Shown here: positions 23,279-32,095 of the stretch, piece by piece
How positions within the stretch are numbered: the stretch's first letter is position 1
Layout: each line of letters starts with the position of its first letter
Origin: Cloacibacillus sp.
GTDB taxonomy: Bacteria > Synergistota > Synergistia > Synergistales > Synergistaceae
Direction: 5' to 3'
DNA: 32,150 nt
Assembly (NCBI RefSeq): GCF_020860125.1
Contig: NZ_JAJBUX010000089.1
Coordinates: 1 to 32,150 of the forward strand
The notes under the pieces: model-generated
What the model was told of the DNA's origin: nothing
The model's database searches: none
Seen by the model: the letters and a program-made list of their open reading frames with translations, nothing else
Made by a program: the position numbers and the translations under genes

Positions 23279-26047
23279 ATGGAGCCTCAGCGCGATATAG
23301 AATCGGACCATCTCAGGGAGCGGCATATACCGAAGGAGCACGGCGTTCCGCTGGAGATGCTCGGAGTTGGTGTCAGCAAGCATTTATTGGATAAAGATTT
23401 GACCGTCTTATGGGTGAATGTCCAGTTTTGCAATGATGCCGGATATACGGAGGAAGAATTCCTCTCTCAATTTTCCAGTCTGCGCCGGTATTATGAAGAA
23501 TATCCCGTTGATTTTGAATTACTGCGAAATAAGCTGCGGCACTTGCATGAAGGCTGTGATACTAAAGCTTCGATGACCTGTCGGATACCGCTCAAAGGCG
23601 GCGGGTACAGCTGGGTCCGCGTTGTGGCAAGAGCCGCCGATGACCCCGTCTCCGGTGTGCCTGTGGTCTGCCTGACGACTGTCAATGTTGATGACATGGT
23701 CTCTTCCGATAATGAGAAGAAACAGTATTTTGAGTTCATGATGGAAGAGTATGTGGGAAATATCTATATCAGCGATATGGATACCTATGAGCTGCTCTAT
23801 TTGAATCAGAACAGCTGCAATGTCCTTGGGGGAAGAAAAAAGGATCTTCTTGGCCGGAAATGTTACGAGGTGATACAGGGAAGGTCCACGCCCTGCCCTT
23901 TCTGCAATAACAGTCAGCTGACAAGGGAAGATGTTTATGAATGGGAATTTTTCAACCCCGTCCTTGACCGCACATTTTTAATAAAGAACCGCGAGATCGA
24001 TTGGAACGGACACCGGGCGCGTCTCGAACTTTCGCACGATAACTACAGCGTAGAATACAAGCTGGCTCAGAAGGACAGAGAGCGGGACGCGATGGTAAGG
24101 TCTATCCTTGGCAGTGTTGCCAGACTCGACGCGCGGGATTTCAGCACCATCCTTTGGTATGGCGCCGATTTTCTTTCCCTGATCGGTTATACAAAAGAGC
24201 AGTTCGAAAACGAGCTGGACTCTAAATGTTCTTACATACATCCGGACGATATGGCCGAAGCGCTGAGGGTGCTGAGAGAAATAAAGAAGACGGGGCAAAA
24301 GGCTGTCATAGAGACGAGAGTTGTAACTCGTTCCGGAAAAATAAGAATTTTGACGATCACGATGCGCTACGTAAGCGGCGAAGAGAGCTGGGACGGCATT
24401 CCCTCTTTTTACACTCTGGGTTTTGACGTCACGGATACCAGGGAGGAACAGATACGTCAGCGCAAAGCGCTGGAAGAGGCCTATCAGTCGCTGCGGGTCG
24501 CCAATTCCGCAAAAACGAATTTCCTGTCGTCCATGTCTCACGACATCCGTACGCCGATGAACGCGATCGTTGGAATGACGGCCATCGCCCAGGCGAATTT
24601 GCATTCCCCCGAGAAGGTGGACGACTGCCTGAATAAGATCAACGTTTCGAGCCGCCATCTGCTCAGCCTGATCAGCGAGGTGCTTGATATGTCTAGGATC
24701 GAGAGCGGCAGAATAGACCTCGCACCGGAAGATGTCGACCTCTCCGAACTCATTCAGAATATTTATGATATCTGCAAACCGCTGGTCGCCGAGAAAAAGC
24801 AGGAGCTTCGGGTCACAGTCGGACAGGTCAGCCATGAGAGAGTGGTCGTTGACAGAAACCGGCTTCAGCAGGTCTTTATGAATCTGCTCTCAAACGCGAT
24901 AAAGTATACCCCAGAGGGCGGAAAGATCAGCCTGGAGATCAATGAGCTGCCCTCCCTGATCCCTCAAAAAGGCTGGTTTGAGTTTGTCTTTACGGATAAC
25001 GGGATCGGCATGTCCGCTGATTTTATTCCGAAGATATTCGCCCCCTTTTCGCGCGCTGAGGACCCGCGCGTCAGCAAGATACACGGCACGGGATTGGGGA
25101 TGGCGATCACGGAAAATATCATCCAGATGATGAACGGCACGATAAAGGTGGAGAGTGAAAAGGGCGTGGGCAGCCGTTTCACCGTATCCGTCCCGCTGCA
25201 GCTGCAGATGGAAGAAGATATTCTCGACGAGGAGCTGATTGGTCTGCCTGTGCTTGTTGTGGATGACGATCAGATCATCTGCGAGAATGCGACACAGCTG
25301 CTGAGCGAGCTGGGGATGCGCGGCTATTGGGTGCTCTCCGGCGGGGAAGCAGTTCGCAGGGTAGAGGAAGCGCATGGCCGCGCGGATGATTTCTTCGCCG
25401 TAATCCTTGATTGGAAGATGCCGGGCATGGATGGGCTGGAGACGCTGAAGGTGATCAGAGAGAGGCTGGGAAACGACGTGCCGATCATCATTATCTCGGC
25501 GTACGACTATTCCGACATTGAGGAGGAATTTGTGCGCGCCGGCGCGGATGCCTTTATCAGCAAACCGCTTTTTAAATCGAAGATGCTGCATGTCCTGCGT
25601 CTCTTCTGTTCCAAGAACAGATTGGAAAAGGCGGGCGTACTTGTGGAAACGGCCTATCCCAGCCTTTGCGGCAAACGGGTGCTTCTCGCCGAAGATAATG
25701 AACTCAACAAAGAGATCGTCGTCGAGCTGCTTGGCATGAAGGGGATATCCGTGGATCATGCGGAGAACGGCGCGCTGGCCGTCGAGCGTTTCCGTGAGTC
25801 TGCCCCAGGATATTACGCCGCCGTTCTGATGGATATACAGATGCCGGTGATGGACGGCTATGAGGCGGCTGCGGCGATCCGCGCGCTGCCGAGAAAAGAC
25901 GCGGCGGATATCCCGATCCTGGCGTTGACGGCGAATGCCTTTGTCTCCGATATCGGTAAGGCCCAGAGCTCGGGTATGAACGATCATATCTCCAAGCCCA
26001 TCGACGTCGACCGTCTGGTGGCGGTGCTTTCCGCGTGGATCAAATAA
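23279..26047 (+). CDS. Cytoplasmic PAS hybrid histidine kinase with two receiver domains
   Basis: The 922-residue protein has no membrane segment. Three PAS-type regions come first (about 25-140, 155-260 and 275-390). The second holds a cysteine cluster (GRKCYEVIQGRSTPCPFC, near 195-210) that could sense redox state or bind metal. Then come HisKA (H421 in MSHDIRTPMNAIVG), the ATPase (NLLSNAIKYTPEGG, DNGIGMS, GTGLGMAI) and two receivers with D711 (VILDWKMPGMDG) and D852 (VLMDIQMPVMDGYE). The ATG has AAAGGAG upstream. It is closely similar in kinase core to the third kinase, and a mutM relic follows it just as intact mutM follows the third kinase. Confidence 0.92.
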   Translation: MEPQRDIESDHLRERHIPKEHGVPLEMLGVGVSKHLLDKDLTVLWVNVQFCNDAGYTEEEFLSQFSSLRRYYEEYPVDFELLRNKLRHLHEGCDTKASMTCRIPLKGGGYSWVRVVARAADDPVSGVPVVCLTTVNVDDMVSSDNEKKQYFEFMMEEYVGNIYISDMDTYELLYLNQNSCNVLGGRKKDLLGRKCYEVIQGRSTPCPFCNNSQLTREDVYEWEFFNPVLDRTFLIKNREIDWNGHRARLELSHDNYSVEYKLAQKDRERDAMVRSILGSVARLDARDFSTILWYGADFLSLIGYTKEQFENELDSKCSYIHPDDMAEALRVLREIKKTGQKAVIETRVVTRSGKIRILTITMRYVSGEESWDGIPSFYTLGFDVTDTREEQIRQRKALEEAYQSLRVANSAKTNFLSSMSHDIRTPMNAIVGMTAIAQANLHSPEKVDDCLNKINVSSRHLLSLISEVLDMSRIESGRIDLAPEDVDLSELIQNIYDICKPLVAEKKQELRVTVGQVSHERVVVDRNRLQQVFMNLLSNAIKYTPEGGKISLEINELPSLIPQKGWFEFVFTDNGIGMSADFIPKIFAPFSRAEDPRVSKIHGTGLGMAITENIIQMMNGTIKVESEKGVGSRFTVSVPLQLQMEEDILDEELIGLPVLVVDDDQIICENATQLLSELGMRGYWVLSGGEAVRRVEEAHGRADDFFAVILDWKMPGMDGLETLKVIRERLGNDVPIIIISAYDYSDIEEEFVRAGADAFISKPLFKSKMLHVLRLFCSKNRLEKAGVLVETAYPSLCGKRVLLAEDNELNKEIVVELLGMKGISVDHAENGALAVERFRESAPGYYAAVLMDIQMPVMDGYEAAAAIRALPRKDAADIPILALTANAFVSDIGKAQSSGMNDHISKPIDVDRLVAVLSAWIK

Positions 26048-26120
26048 TGGCTGGAATAGGCAACGGCGCGGGCGTAATTACGCGAGCCGTCGGTACGGCA
26101 GTCTTGTTTGCGAAGAGGCG

Positions 26121-26345
26121 TGTGCGTAGCTGCCGGAAGTAGAGATTGTAAGGTGAATTTTAGAACCGCGTGGCAAGGGCTGCGGATAATATATAAATTG
26201 TAGCGGTGAATGAACCCGCGATCAGCCGCATACACCCGCAGCCGGAGGAATTCTGCGGGTGTATGCGGCTGATCGCGGGGAGGTCGCGCCTGAGGAAATC
26301 CCTTTCATTTTGCCTGGAAGAGGGCGGTAAAATAGGCATGCGAAT
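26121..26345 (+). pseudogene. Decayed duplicate of the 5' end of mutM
   Basis: The stretch aligns over roughly 225 bp with 29225-29470, the ribosome-site region and first roughly 75 codons of mutM. Shared blocks include TGTGCGTAG, TGCCGGA, AATTTTAGAACCGC, CTGCGGATA, CCGGAGGA and GTCGCGCC. The start ATG has become CTG, several small deletions break the frame, and the middle was rewritten into a perfect palindrome. The rest of the gene is gone. It follows the second kinase as intact mutM follows the third, so a kinase-mutM unit was probably duplicated in tandem. Confidence 0.8.
26215..26279. repeat. Perfect 27-bp inverted repeat with 11-nt loop
   Basis: Arms 26215-26241 and 26253-26279 are exact reverse complements around CCGGAGGAATT. 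It lies inside the mutM relic; the corresponding part of intact mutM is not palindromic. There is no T-run after it, so it is not a standard terminator. Confidence 0.95.
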
Positions 26346-26633
26346 GATATCGTGTGGGCTGGCGTGGGCAGCATTTCTTGTGTTGGCAAAATCCACAAAC
26401 GGCCACCGGAATTTTACATGGTTGAGCTGCAAATGAAGATCTGTCAGACGCCCCGAATATGCTGTGCGCATATCTCTTGCATAGAACAGCGCCAGCGAAG
26501 CGATAACATATATAATAAATAGATATAACTAAGATCATCGGTCCGTTTCTCTCATTCACCGAAGACATATCTGTTGGTATTCCACGGATACGTGCCGTAA
26601 TCCTGCTCAAGGTTCTGCGTCGGTACTCCTGTT
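26346..26633. other. Intergenic remainder, no intact gene
   Basis: No full gene is visible. On the minus strand a short frame ending at 26552 (…NTNRYVFGE then stop) looks protein-like and may be the tail of a lost gene, but I cannot name it. Confidence 0.3.
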
Positions 26634-26662
26634 TTTACAAAAGCCTTTAGTAACTGTATACT
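26634..26662 (+). promoter_or_regulatory. Promoter of the third hybrid kinase
   Basis: TTTACA (26634-26639) and TATACT (26657-26662) are 17 bp apart, followed by a leader of about 85 nt to the ATG at 26755. Confidence 0.6.
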
Positions 26663-26754
26663 ATATAGTCGTATAAATTGAGATTGCCGATAGGTTTTTG
26701 CTCGATGAACAAAAGAGAGCACAGCGGTCCCAGGCCGGACAAGGAGTGGGAGAT

Positions 26755-29166
26755 ATGCATGCCAACAATCTTACGAATCTGCTTGATGCGCTGACTGATA
26801 CCAGCGTTTATGTCATCGAAGAGGATACCCACAGACTGCTTTATTTTAATCAGCGATGCCGTGACACAGGGCGCGGCAAGGCGGCGCTCGGGGCGAAATG
26901 CCATGATATTTGGCCGGAGGTATGCAACAACTGTCCTCTTGCCGGACTGGGAGAAAATTCGTCGAGCCATATCGTCTGTTATGACCCGCTGCTAAAAACT
27001 ACGGTTGACGCTACGGCCAACAGGATACGTTGGGACGGCGATATCCGCGCGGTTGTGATTACCGCCACGCCTCATAAGCTGAACTTTGAGGAAGAGCATG
27101 GGCTTTACAAGATAAAACAGATGTACGCCAAGAGCCTAGTTACCGTATTTGATGAATGTATCATCGTAAATCTTACCGGGAACTATTATGTCAATTGCCA
27201 AAAGGATTTGGTTTGGAGCGGTATTCCGGAGCGGGGCGACTTTGGCGCCGAGAACCGCATATATGCCCAGAAAGTGCTGCACCCCGACGATCTTGAGCAC
27301 TTCAACGAGAACTTCTCTCGCGAAGCGATGCTCAGGATTTTCGGAGAGGGGAGAACCCAGATATCCATGCGCCTGCGCCGTCTGACCTCCAACGGCACCT
27401 ACCATATGGTTGAGTTCACGGCGACGCGTATCGACGAACTTGAGGCAAATGAGTGCTGGTGCGTACTTGTCTTTCGTGACGTCCAGGACGAATATCTGCT
27501 GGAACAGCGGCGTAATGTCGAGATCAGCCAGTTGGCGACCGCCGCCCAGACAGCCTACCAGATGTTGATCGCGGTGAACCTGACCCAGAATACCTATCAC
27601 ATGTTGGAATATAATCGTTTCCCGGTTAAAAGACCGGATGCCGAGGGCTGCTTTGACGATCTTATACAAACTGAATTATCCACGGTACACCCCGATTACC
27701 GAGATGAATTTATTGGAAAATTCATGCGCGCCGCTCTTTGCAGCGCCTTTTCTCGCGGAGAACTCCTGGTAACGATGACGGTGCCCCACCGTGGAGACGA
27801 CGGCGCCTATCACTGGTATTTTACTCAGGTGGTGAGGGTGAAGAGTCCCTATACCGACGACCTGATAGAGATCACGCTGTCAAGGAACATCGACGATGAG
27901 CGCCGTATGCAGGAGGCGGCTCTGGAGAAGGAGCGCCAGGCGAAGCAGCTTTTGGAAGACGCTTTGCAAAAGGTGGAAAACGCCAGCAAGGCCAAGAGCG
28001 CCTTTCTATCGCGTATGAGCCACGACATCCGTACGCCGATGAACGCGATCGTCGGAATGACCGAACTGGCGCAGCTGCATATCGGGGATGAAGAGCGGCT
28101 GCGCGGATATCTCGAAAAGATCGCCGCCTCCGGCGCTCACCTGCTTGGCCTCATTAATGAAGTTCTGGATGTAAGCAAAATAGAGAGCGGAACCGTTGAG
28201 CTGGAGGAGTCTGAATTTGACCTCTGCCGCCTGCTGGACGAGGCGGTGGAGCTGATACGGCTCTCCGTCGAGAAGAAGGGGCAAAAGGTATCCGTTCATA
28301 TCGGCGAGGGGCTGCATCAGCTGGTGCTCGGTGACGAGAGGCGGCTGAAGCAGGTGCTGGTCAATATTCTTGAAAATGCCTCCAAGTACACCGGTGATGG
28401 CGGAAGTATATCTTTGCTGGTGGATGAACTTGATAAAGGCGAGCAGCCTGTGGGTACCTACCGCTTTGTGGTTGAGGATAACGGGATTGGCATGAGTCCG
28501 GAATATATAGAACATATCTTTGAACCGTTCAGCCGTGCCGACGACAGCCGGACCAATAAGGTCATGGGTACCGGTCTGGGTATGACTATAGTTAAGAACA
28601 TTGTCTCGATAATGGGCGGCGATATCCGCGCGGAGAGCGAGTACGGGAAAGGGTCGCGGTTCATCGTCACCCTTTGTCTCGCCAAGAGTGTCGCCGTCGA
28701 TGAGGTTCCGGCGGAAGGATCGCGGACAGAGGAATCTTTCTCTGATCTGTGTATCCTGTTGGTGGAGGATAACGAACTCAACCGTGAGATTGCCGCCGAA
28801 ATGCTTGCCCTGCTGGGCGCGCGGGTAGAGTTTGCTGAGAACGGACGCATGGCGGTGGAGGCGGTCTGCTCTCATCCGCCCTACTACTACGATATTGTCT
28901 TTATGGATATTCAGATGCCGGTCTTGAACGGCTATGACGCCGCAAGGGAGATCCGTGGCTGCGGAATGGAAAGTATCGGCGACCTGCCGATAATCGCGAT
29001 GACTGCCGATGCCTTTGCCGAGGATGCGAAGCTGGCGCGGCTGGCCGGAATGAATGGGCACCTTGCCAAACCTATTTCCATCGAACAGCTGAAAGGTGCG
29101 CTGTCCGGATGTGTCGCCTGGAAGCGGCGTAACCGCCGCGGCGGTATTCTTGAGAGTGGCGATTGA
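26755..29166 (+). CDS. Cytoplasmic PAS hybrid histidine kinase with one receiver domain
   Basis: The 803-residue protein has no membrane segment. Its N-terminal PAS region carries a Cys cluster (GAKCHDIWPEVCNNCPL, about residues 47-63), followed by two further PAS-like regions to about 390. HisKA has H423 in MSHDIRTPMNAIVG; the ATPase has NILENASKYTGDGG, DNGIGMS and GTGLGMTI; the receiver has D718 in VFMDIQMPVLNGYD. The ATG at 26755 is preferred to the TTG at 26698 because AAGGAG lies eight bases before it. It is a paralogue of the second kinase but lacks one receiver. mutM starts 67 bases downstream and may be co-transcribed. Confidence 0.9.
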   Translation: MHANNLTNLLDALTDTSVYVIEEDTHRLLYFNQRCRDTGRGKAALGAKCHDIWPEVCNNCPLAGLGENSSSHIVCYDPLLKTTVDATANRIRWDGDIRAVVITATPHKLNFEEEHGLYKIKQMYAKSLVTVFDECIIVNLTGNYYVNCQKDLVWSGIPERGDFGAENRIYAQKVLHPDDLEHFNENFSREAMLRIFGEGRTQISMRLRRLTSNGTYHMVEFTATRIDELEANECWCVLVFRDVQDEYLLEQRRNVEISQLATAAQTAYQMLIAVNLTQNTYHMLEYNRFPVKRPDAEGCFDDLIQTELSTVHPDYRDEFIGKFMRAALCSAFSRGELLVTMTVPHRGDDGAYHWYFTQVVRVKSPYTDDLIEITLSRNIDDERRMQEAALEKERQAKQLLEDALQKVENASKAKSAFLSRMSHDIRTPMNAIVGMTELAQLHIGDEERLRGYLEKIAASGAHLLGLINEVLDVSKIESGTVELEESEFDLCRLLDEAVELIRLSVEKKGQKVSVHIGEGLHQLVLGDERRLKQVLVNILENASKYTGDGGSISLLVDELDKGEQPVGTYRFVVEDNGIGMSPEYIEHIFEPFSRADDSRTNKVMGTGLGMTIVKNIVSIMGGDIRAESEYGKGSRFIVTLCLAKSVAVDEVPAEGSRTEESFSDLCILLVEDNELNREIAAEMLALLGARVEFAENGRMAVEAVCSHPPYYYDIVFMDIQMPVLNGYDAAREIRGCGMESIGDLPIIAMTADAFAEDAKLARLAGMNGHLAKPISIEQLKGALSGCVAWKRRNRRGGILESGD

Positions 29167-29233
29167 TCTCCCTTCGTATGGTGTGCGGCGTCTGGATAAT
29201 AACTTTATTTACGGAGAGGGATGGTGTGCGTAG

Positions 29234-30079
29234 ATGCCGGAGCTGCCTGAGGTTGAGACGGTAAGGCGAATTTTAGAACCGCAGCTCAAAGGCCTGCGGA
29301 TAGTATCTGTAACGGTCAATCATCCCGCGGTCATTGCCCGTCCTTCGCCGGAGGAGTTCTGCCGTCTTACGGCGGGGCGGCTGATTTCAGGTATGTCGCG
29401 CCGGGGAAAGTTCCTCTCGTTTTGTTTGGAAAACGGCGGCAGGATTGTGCTGCATCTGCGCATGACGGGCTCCCTTTTGCTGACGCCGCCCGCTTATCCT
29501 CTGGAAAAGCATACCCATCTCATCTTTCACCTGGACGACGGCGGGGAGCTGCGTTTTACGGACCTTCGCCGCTTTGGGCGTTTCTGGCTGATCGAAAACG
29601 GCGAAGAGGATATATTCAGCGGCATCAATCGGCTGGGGCCGGAGCCGATGGACGATGGTTTCAGCGGCGATTACCTGATGTCGGTATTCGCGAAGCGGAA
29701 AAAAGCCGTTAAGAGCTGTCTGCTTGATCAGGAATTTATCGCCGGAATCGGTAACATATACGCAGACGAAAGTCTTTTTTCGGCAAAGATATGTCCCGAA
29801 CGTCCAGCCAGCAGCCTCACCGGCGCGGAGTGGGAACGGCTCGCGGCGGCGATAAAAGAGGCGCTGCTGCTCGGCATTGAGGAGAACCGGATGAGCGCGG
29901 AGGAGTATCTTGCCGGTAAGGGGCGCGGGTACCGTTCCCGGTATCTGAACGTATATGGCCGTGCCGGCAAGCCCTGCCGCATATGCGGCGAGCTCCTTTG
30001 CCGCTCCTTCGTCGGCGGACGCGGCAGCGTCTATTGCCCGAAGTGCCAGAATCAGGAAAAACTCATTGCCGCTCCGTAA
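29234..30079 (+). CDS. mutM: Formamidopyrimidine-DNA glycosylase (Fpg/MutM)
   Basis: The 281-residue base-excision repair enzyme removes oxidised purines such as 8-oxoguanine. It begins with the catalytic MPELPEVETV (P2 nucleophile, E3), has a conserved Lys in RRGKFL (K59), and ends with the zinc finger CRICGELLC…CPKC. The EFIAGIGNIYADE helix-two-turn-helix segment is intact. The length is normal. A broken second copy of its first part lies at 26121-26345. Confidence 0.97.
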   Translation: MPELPEVETVRRILEPQLKGLRIVSVTVNHPAVIARPSPEEFCRLTAGRLISGMSRRGKFLSFCLENGGRIVLHLRMTGSLLLTPPAYPLEKHTHLIFHLDDGGELRFTDLRRFGRFWLIENGEEDIFSGINRLGPEPMDDGFSGDYLMSVFAKRKKAVKSCLLDQEFIAGIGNIYADESLFSAKICPERPASSLTGAEWERLAAAIKEALLLGIEENRMSAEEYLAGKGRGYRSRYLNVYGRAGKPCRICGELLCRSFVGGRGSVYCPKCQNQEKLIAAP

Positions 30080-30131
30080 TCGGAGATAATTACTTTGATC
30101 TCTCAGGGACATCTTTGCCGGTATTTTTCTG

Positions 30132-30160
30132 TGGATATGAAGCGTAAAAAGCCTTATACT
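30132..30160 (+). promoter_or_regulatory. Possible promoter of the AI-2E-type permease
   Basis: TGGATA (30132-30137) and TATACT (30155-30160) are 17 bp apart. The -35 box has only four consensus bases. Confidence 0.45.
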
Positions 30161-30200
30161 AAGTAAAACCGCAGCGATAATGATTTGGGAGGCCTGCCAG

Positions 30201-31328
30201 TTGACCACGAACAGATATATCCTTGCCGCGAAGAAGATCCGTACCAGCGTTATTCCGCTGGTCATCCTTCTTGCCTTTTTCGCCATGGTTTCATGGTATA
30301 TCATCAAGCCGCTGGCGATGCCTCTTATGTGGTCGATTCTCTTCTCATATTTCGCCTATCCTATTTTCACCTTTCTGCATGAGCGGCTTTTTCACGAAAG
30401 GTACCGCAGTGTCGCCGCGGCTGTCAGCACCGGCGTGATCCTGGTATTTATCGCGCTGCCGCTGCTGACGCTCTCCATCTTCGTCACACGGGAGGCTATC
30501 CGCATCAGCCGGCAGCTTATGGACAGCGGCCTCATATCGGGTTCTTACGCCGATATCATCATCGCCGTTAAGTCGCTTCCTATCTTCGGCGGTTTTGTAA
30601 ACGAACTTGACCTTATCACCGATCTGCCCATAGTCGACGCTCTGATAAAGGACAGCGCGCGTTATGTCACGGCCTTCTTGACGATGGTCTCGAGCCATAT
30701 ATTCGAGAGCATTCTCAAGCTCGCGCTGATAATTCTGATCGTCGTCATCACCTCTTTCTTTCTCGTGCGCGACGGACGCAGGATGATAGATTACGCTACT
30801 GACCTGCTGCCGCTGCCGGAGGAGGAGCGCGTCGGTTTCGTGCGTCGCACGGCGGTGATGCTGAGGGCCGTAGTCTGCGGTATCATTATGACTGCGGCGG
30901 TGCAGGGTACTCTCGGCGGCCTTGGCTGGTGGTATGTCGGTCTCTCGCATCCCGTCTTTTTCGGTTTCTGCATGTTTATGACTGCGATGATCCCCTTTGT
31001 CGGCACCCCGGCGATCTGGCTGCCCGGTGCGGCGGCGCTGTTCCTGCGCGGAGACCTCTCGGGCTGCATCATCCTTTTACTGTGGGGGCTGCTCGTCGTC
31101 AGCTCTATAGATAATTTTATCAAACCGATCTTTATATCAGAGGGCAGCAAGATACACATGCTCCTGATCTTCATCGGCCTTTTCGGCGGCCTATATGCCT
31201 GGGGATTCCTCGGCGTCTTCGTCGGCCCTCTTATCCTCTCGCTCGCGCTCTTTCTGCTCGATATCTACCACAGCATAATCAAGACCCCTGGTGATAACTG
31301 TTTTACGGAGGCAAAAGAGGATGATTAA
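30201..31328 (+). CDS. AI-2E family transporter (TqsA/YdiK/PerM type permease)
   Basis: The 375-residue integral membrane protein has about eight helices: two near the N-terminus (roughly 15-60), one around 72-97, a soluble stretch, then a helix at 165-190 and a C-terminal bundle from about 225 to 365. This is the PF01594 layout, with AMIPFVGTPAIWLPGA as the recognisable core. Family members export or exchange small molecules or ions; the name AI-2 exporter applies to only a few, so no substrate is assigned. The TTG at 30201 is chosen because GGGAGG sits eight bases before it, whereas the ATG at 30180 lacks a ribosome site. It overlaps mobB by eight bases. Confidence 0.9.
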   Translation: MTTNRYILAAKKIRTSVIPLVILLAFFAMVSWYIIKPLAMPLMWSILFSYFAYPIFTFLHERLFHERYRSVAAAVSTGVILVFIALPLLTLSIFVTREAIRISRQLMDSGLISGSYADIIIAVKSLPIFGGFVNELDLITDLPIVDALIKDSARYVTAFLTMVSSHIFESILKLALIILIVVITSFFLVRDGRRMIDYATDLLPLPEEERVGFVRRTAVMLRAVVCGIIMTAAVQGTLGGLGWWYVGLSHPVFFGFCMFMTAMIPFVGTPAIWLPGAAALFLRGDLSGCIILLLWGLLVVSSIDNFIKPIFISEGSKIHMLLIFIGLFGGLYAWGFLGVFVGPLILSLALFLLDIYHSIIKTPGDNCFTEAKEDD

Positions 31329-31962
31329 AATTTTCGCCGTATCGGGATTTAAAAACAGCGGCAAGACGACGCTATGCCGCCGGCTTCTCGCCGAACTTGA
31401 GAGACTTGGTGTGCGTACGGGATATATAAAGAGAAGCTCAGACGAGGTCCTGGAAGACGGCGGAACCGATACCGCCTCCGTGGAAAGGATGGGAATCTCC
31501 GCGGCGCTGTGGGGCAGGGACGGCCTGCGTTTCGAGGAGGCGGAGCTGGAGCCCTTTACGCCGGAATATATTGTCTCGCAGTATTTTCCCGATGCGGAGA
31601 TCGTGCTCCTGGAGGGAGGCAAATATCTTGACCTGCCCAAGATATGGGTGGAGAACGGAGAGCCGCGTCCCGCCGGCGTGAGCGGAGTCTTTATGGTTTA
31701 TGACAGAAAGGGCGCCGGTGATGGAGGTATGTGCTTTGGGGAGGGCGATGAGGCGCTTATCGCCGACAGGCTGGCGGCCACCGTCCGCGGAAAGTATTAC
31801 CGCAGCTCCAAGGTCTATATCGGAGACCGTCCTCTGCCGATGAAAGACTTCATCGCAGATTTTATCCGCGGAGCGGTCCTCGGGATGCTCGCATCTTTAA
31901 AAGGCGGTAAGGACCCCAAAGCGCCGGTCCGCATATATCTCGACGGTGAAGTGAAAAAATAG
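31321..31962 (+). CDS. mobB: Molybdopterin-guanine dinucleotide biosynthesis protein B (MobB-like GTPase)
   Basis: The 213-residue protein starts MIKIFAVSGFKNSGKTTL, with the P-loop at about residues 8-17, and continues with GYIKRSSDE and LLEGGKYLDLPKIWV, as in MobB. MobB is a nucleotide-binding helper for making the guanine dinucleotide form of molybdenum cofactor used by formate dehydrogenases and related enzymes. The ATG at 31321 overlaps the end of the permease gene and has GGAGG upstream. No mobA is in view. Confidence 0.85.
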   Translation: MIKIFAVSGFKNSGKTTLCRRLLAELERLGVRTGYIKRSSDEVLEDGGTDTASVERMGISAALWGRDGLRFEEAELEPFTPEYIVSQYFPDAEIVLLEGGKYLDLPKIWVENGEPRPAGVSGVFMVYDRKGAGDGGMCFGEGDEALIADRLAATVRGKYYRSSKVYIGDRPLPMKDFIADFIRGAVLGMLASLKGGKDPKAPVRIYLDGEVKK

Positions 31963-32007
31963 GCCGGATTTATTGTGAATACGCCCAAATTAAGCTCTTT
32001 GTTGATA

Positions 32008-32036
32008 TTGCTTAATGCGTCTCTTGAAGATATAAT
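32008..32036 (+). promoter_or_regulatory. Promoter of the last, partial gene
   Basis: TTGCTT (32008-32013) and a perfect TATAAT (32031-32036) are 17 bp apart, about 60 bp before the ATG at 32096. Confidence 0.6.
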
Positions 32037-32095
32037 AATTCACTGATTCGACACACAGTCGATAATATAAAACCTTCAAGGGGGGCACTTCAACA

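Noticed and set aside
24890..25987. Minus-strand frame of 365 codons within the second kinase
   Set aside because: Antisense shadow; the plus strand holds unmistakable kinase and receiver motifs.
26215..26279. Long palindrome as a transcription terminator
   Set aside because: No T-run follows on either strand and the arms match a rewritten piece of mutM.
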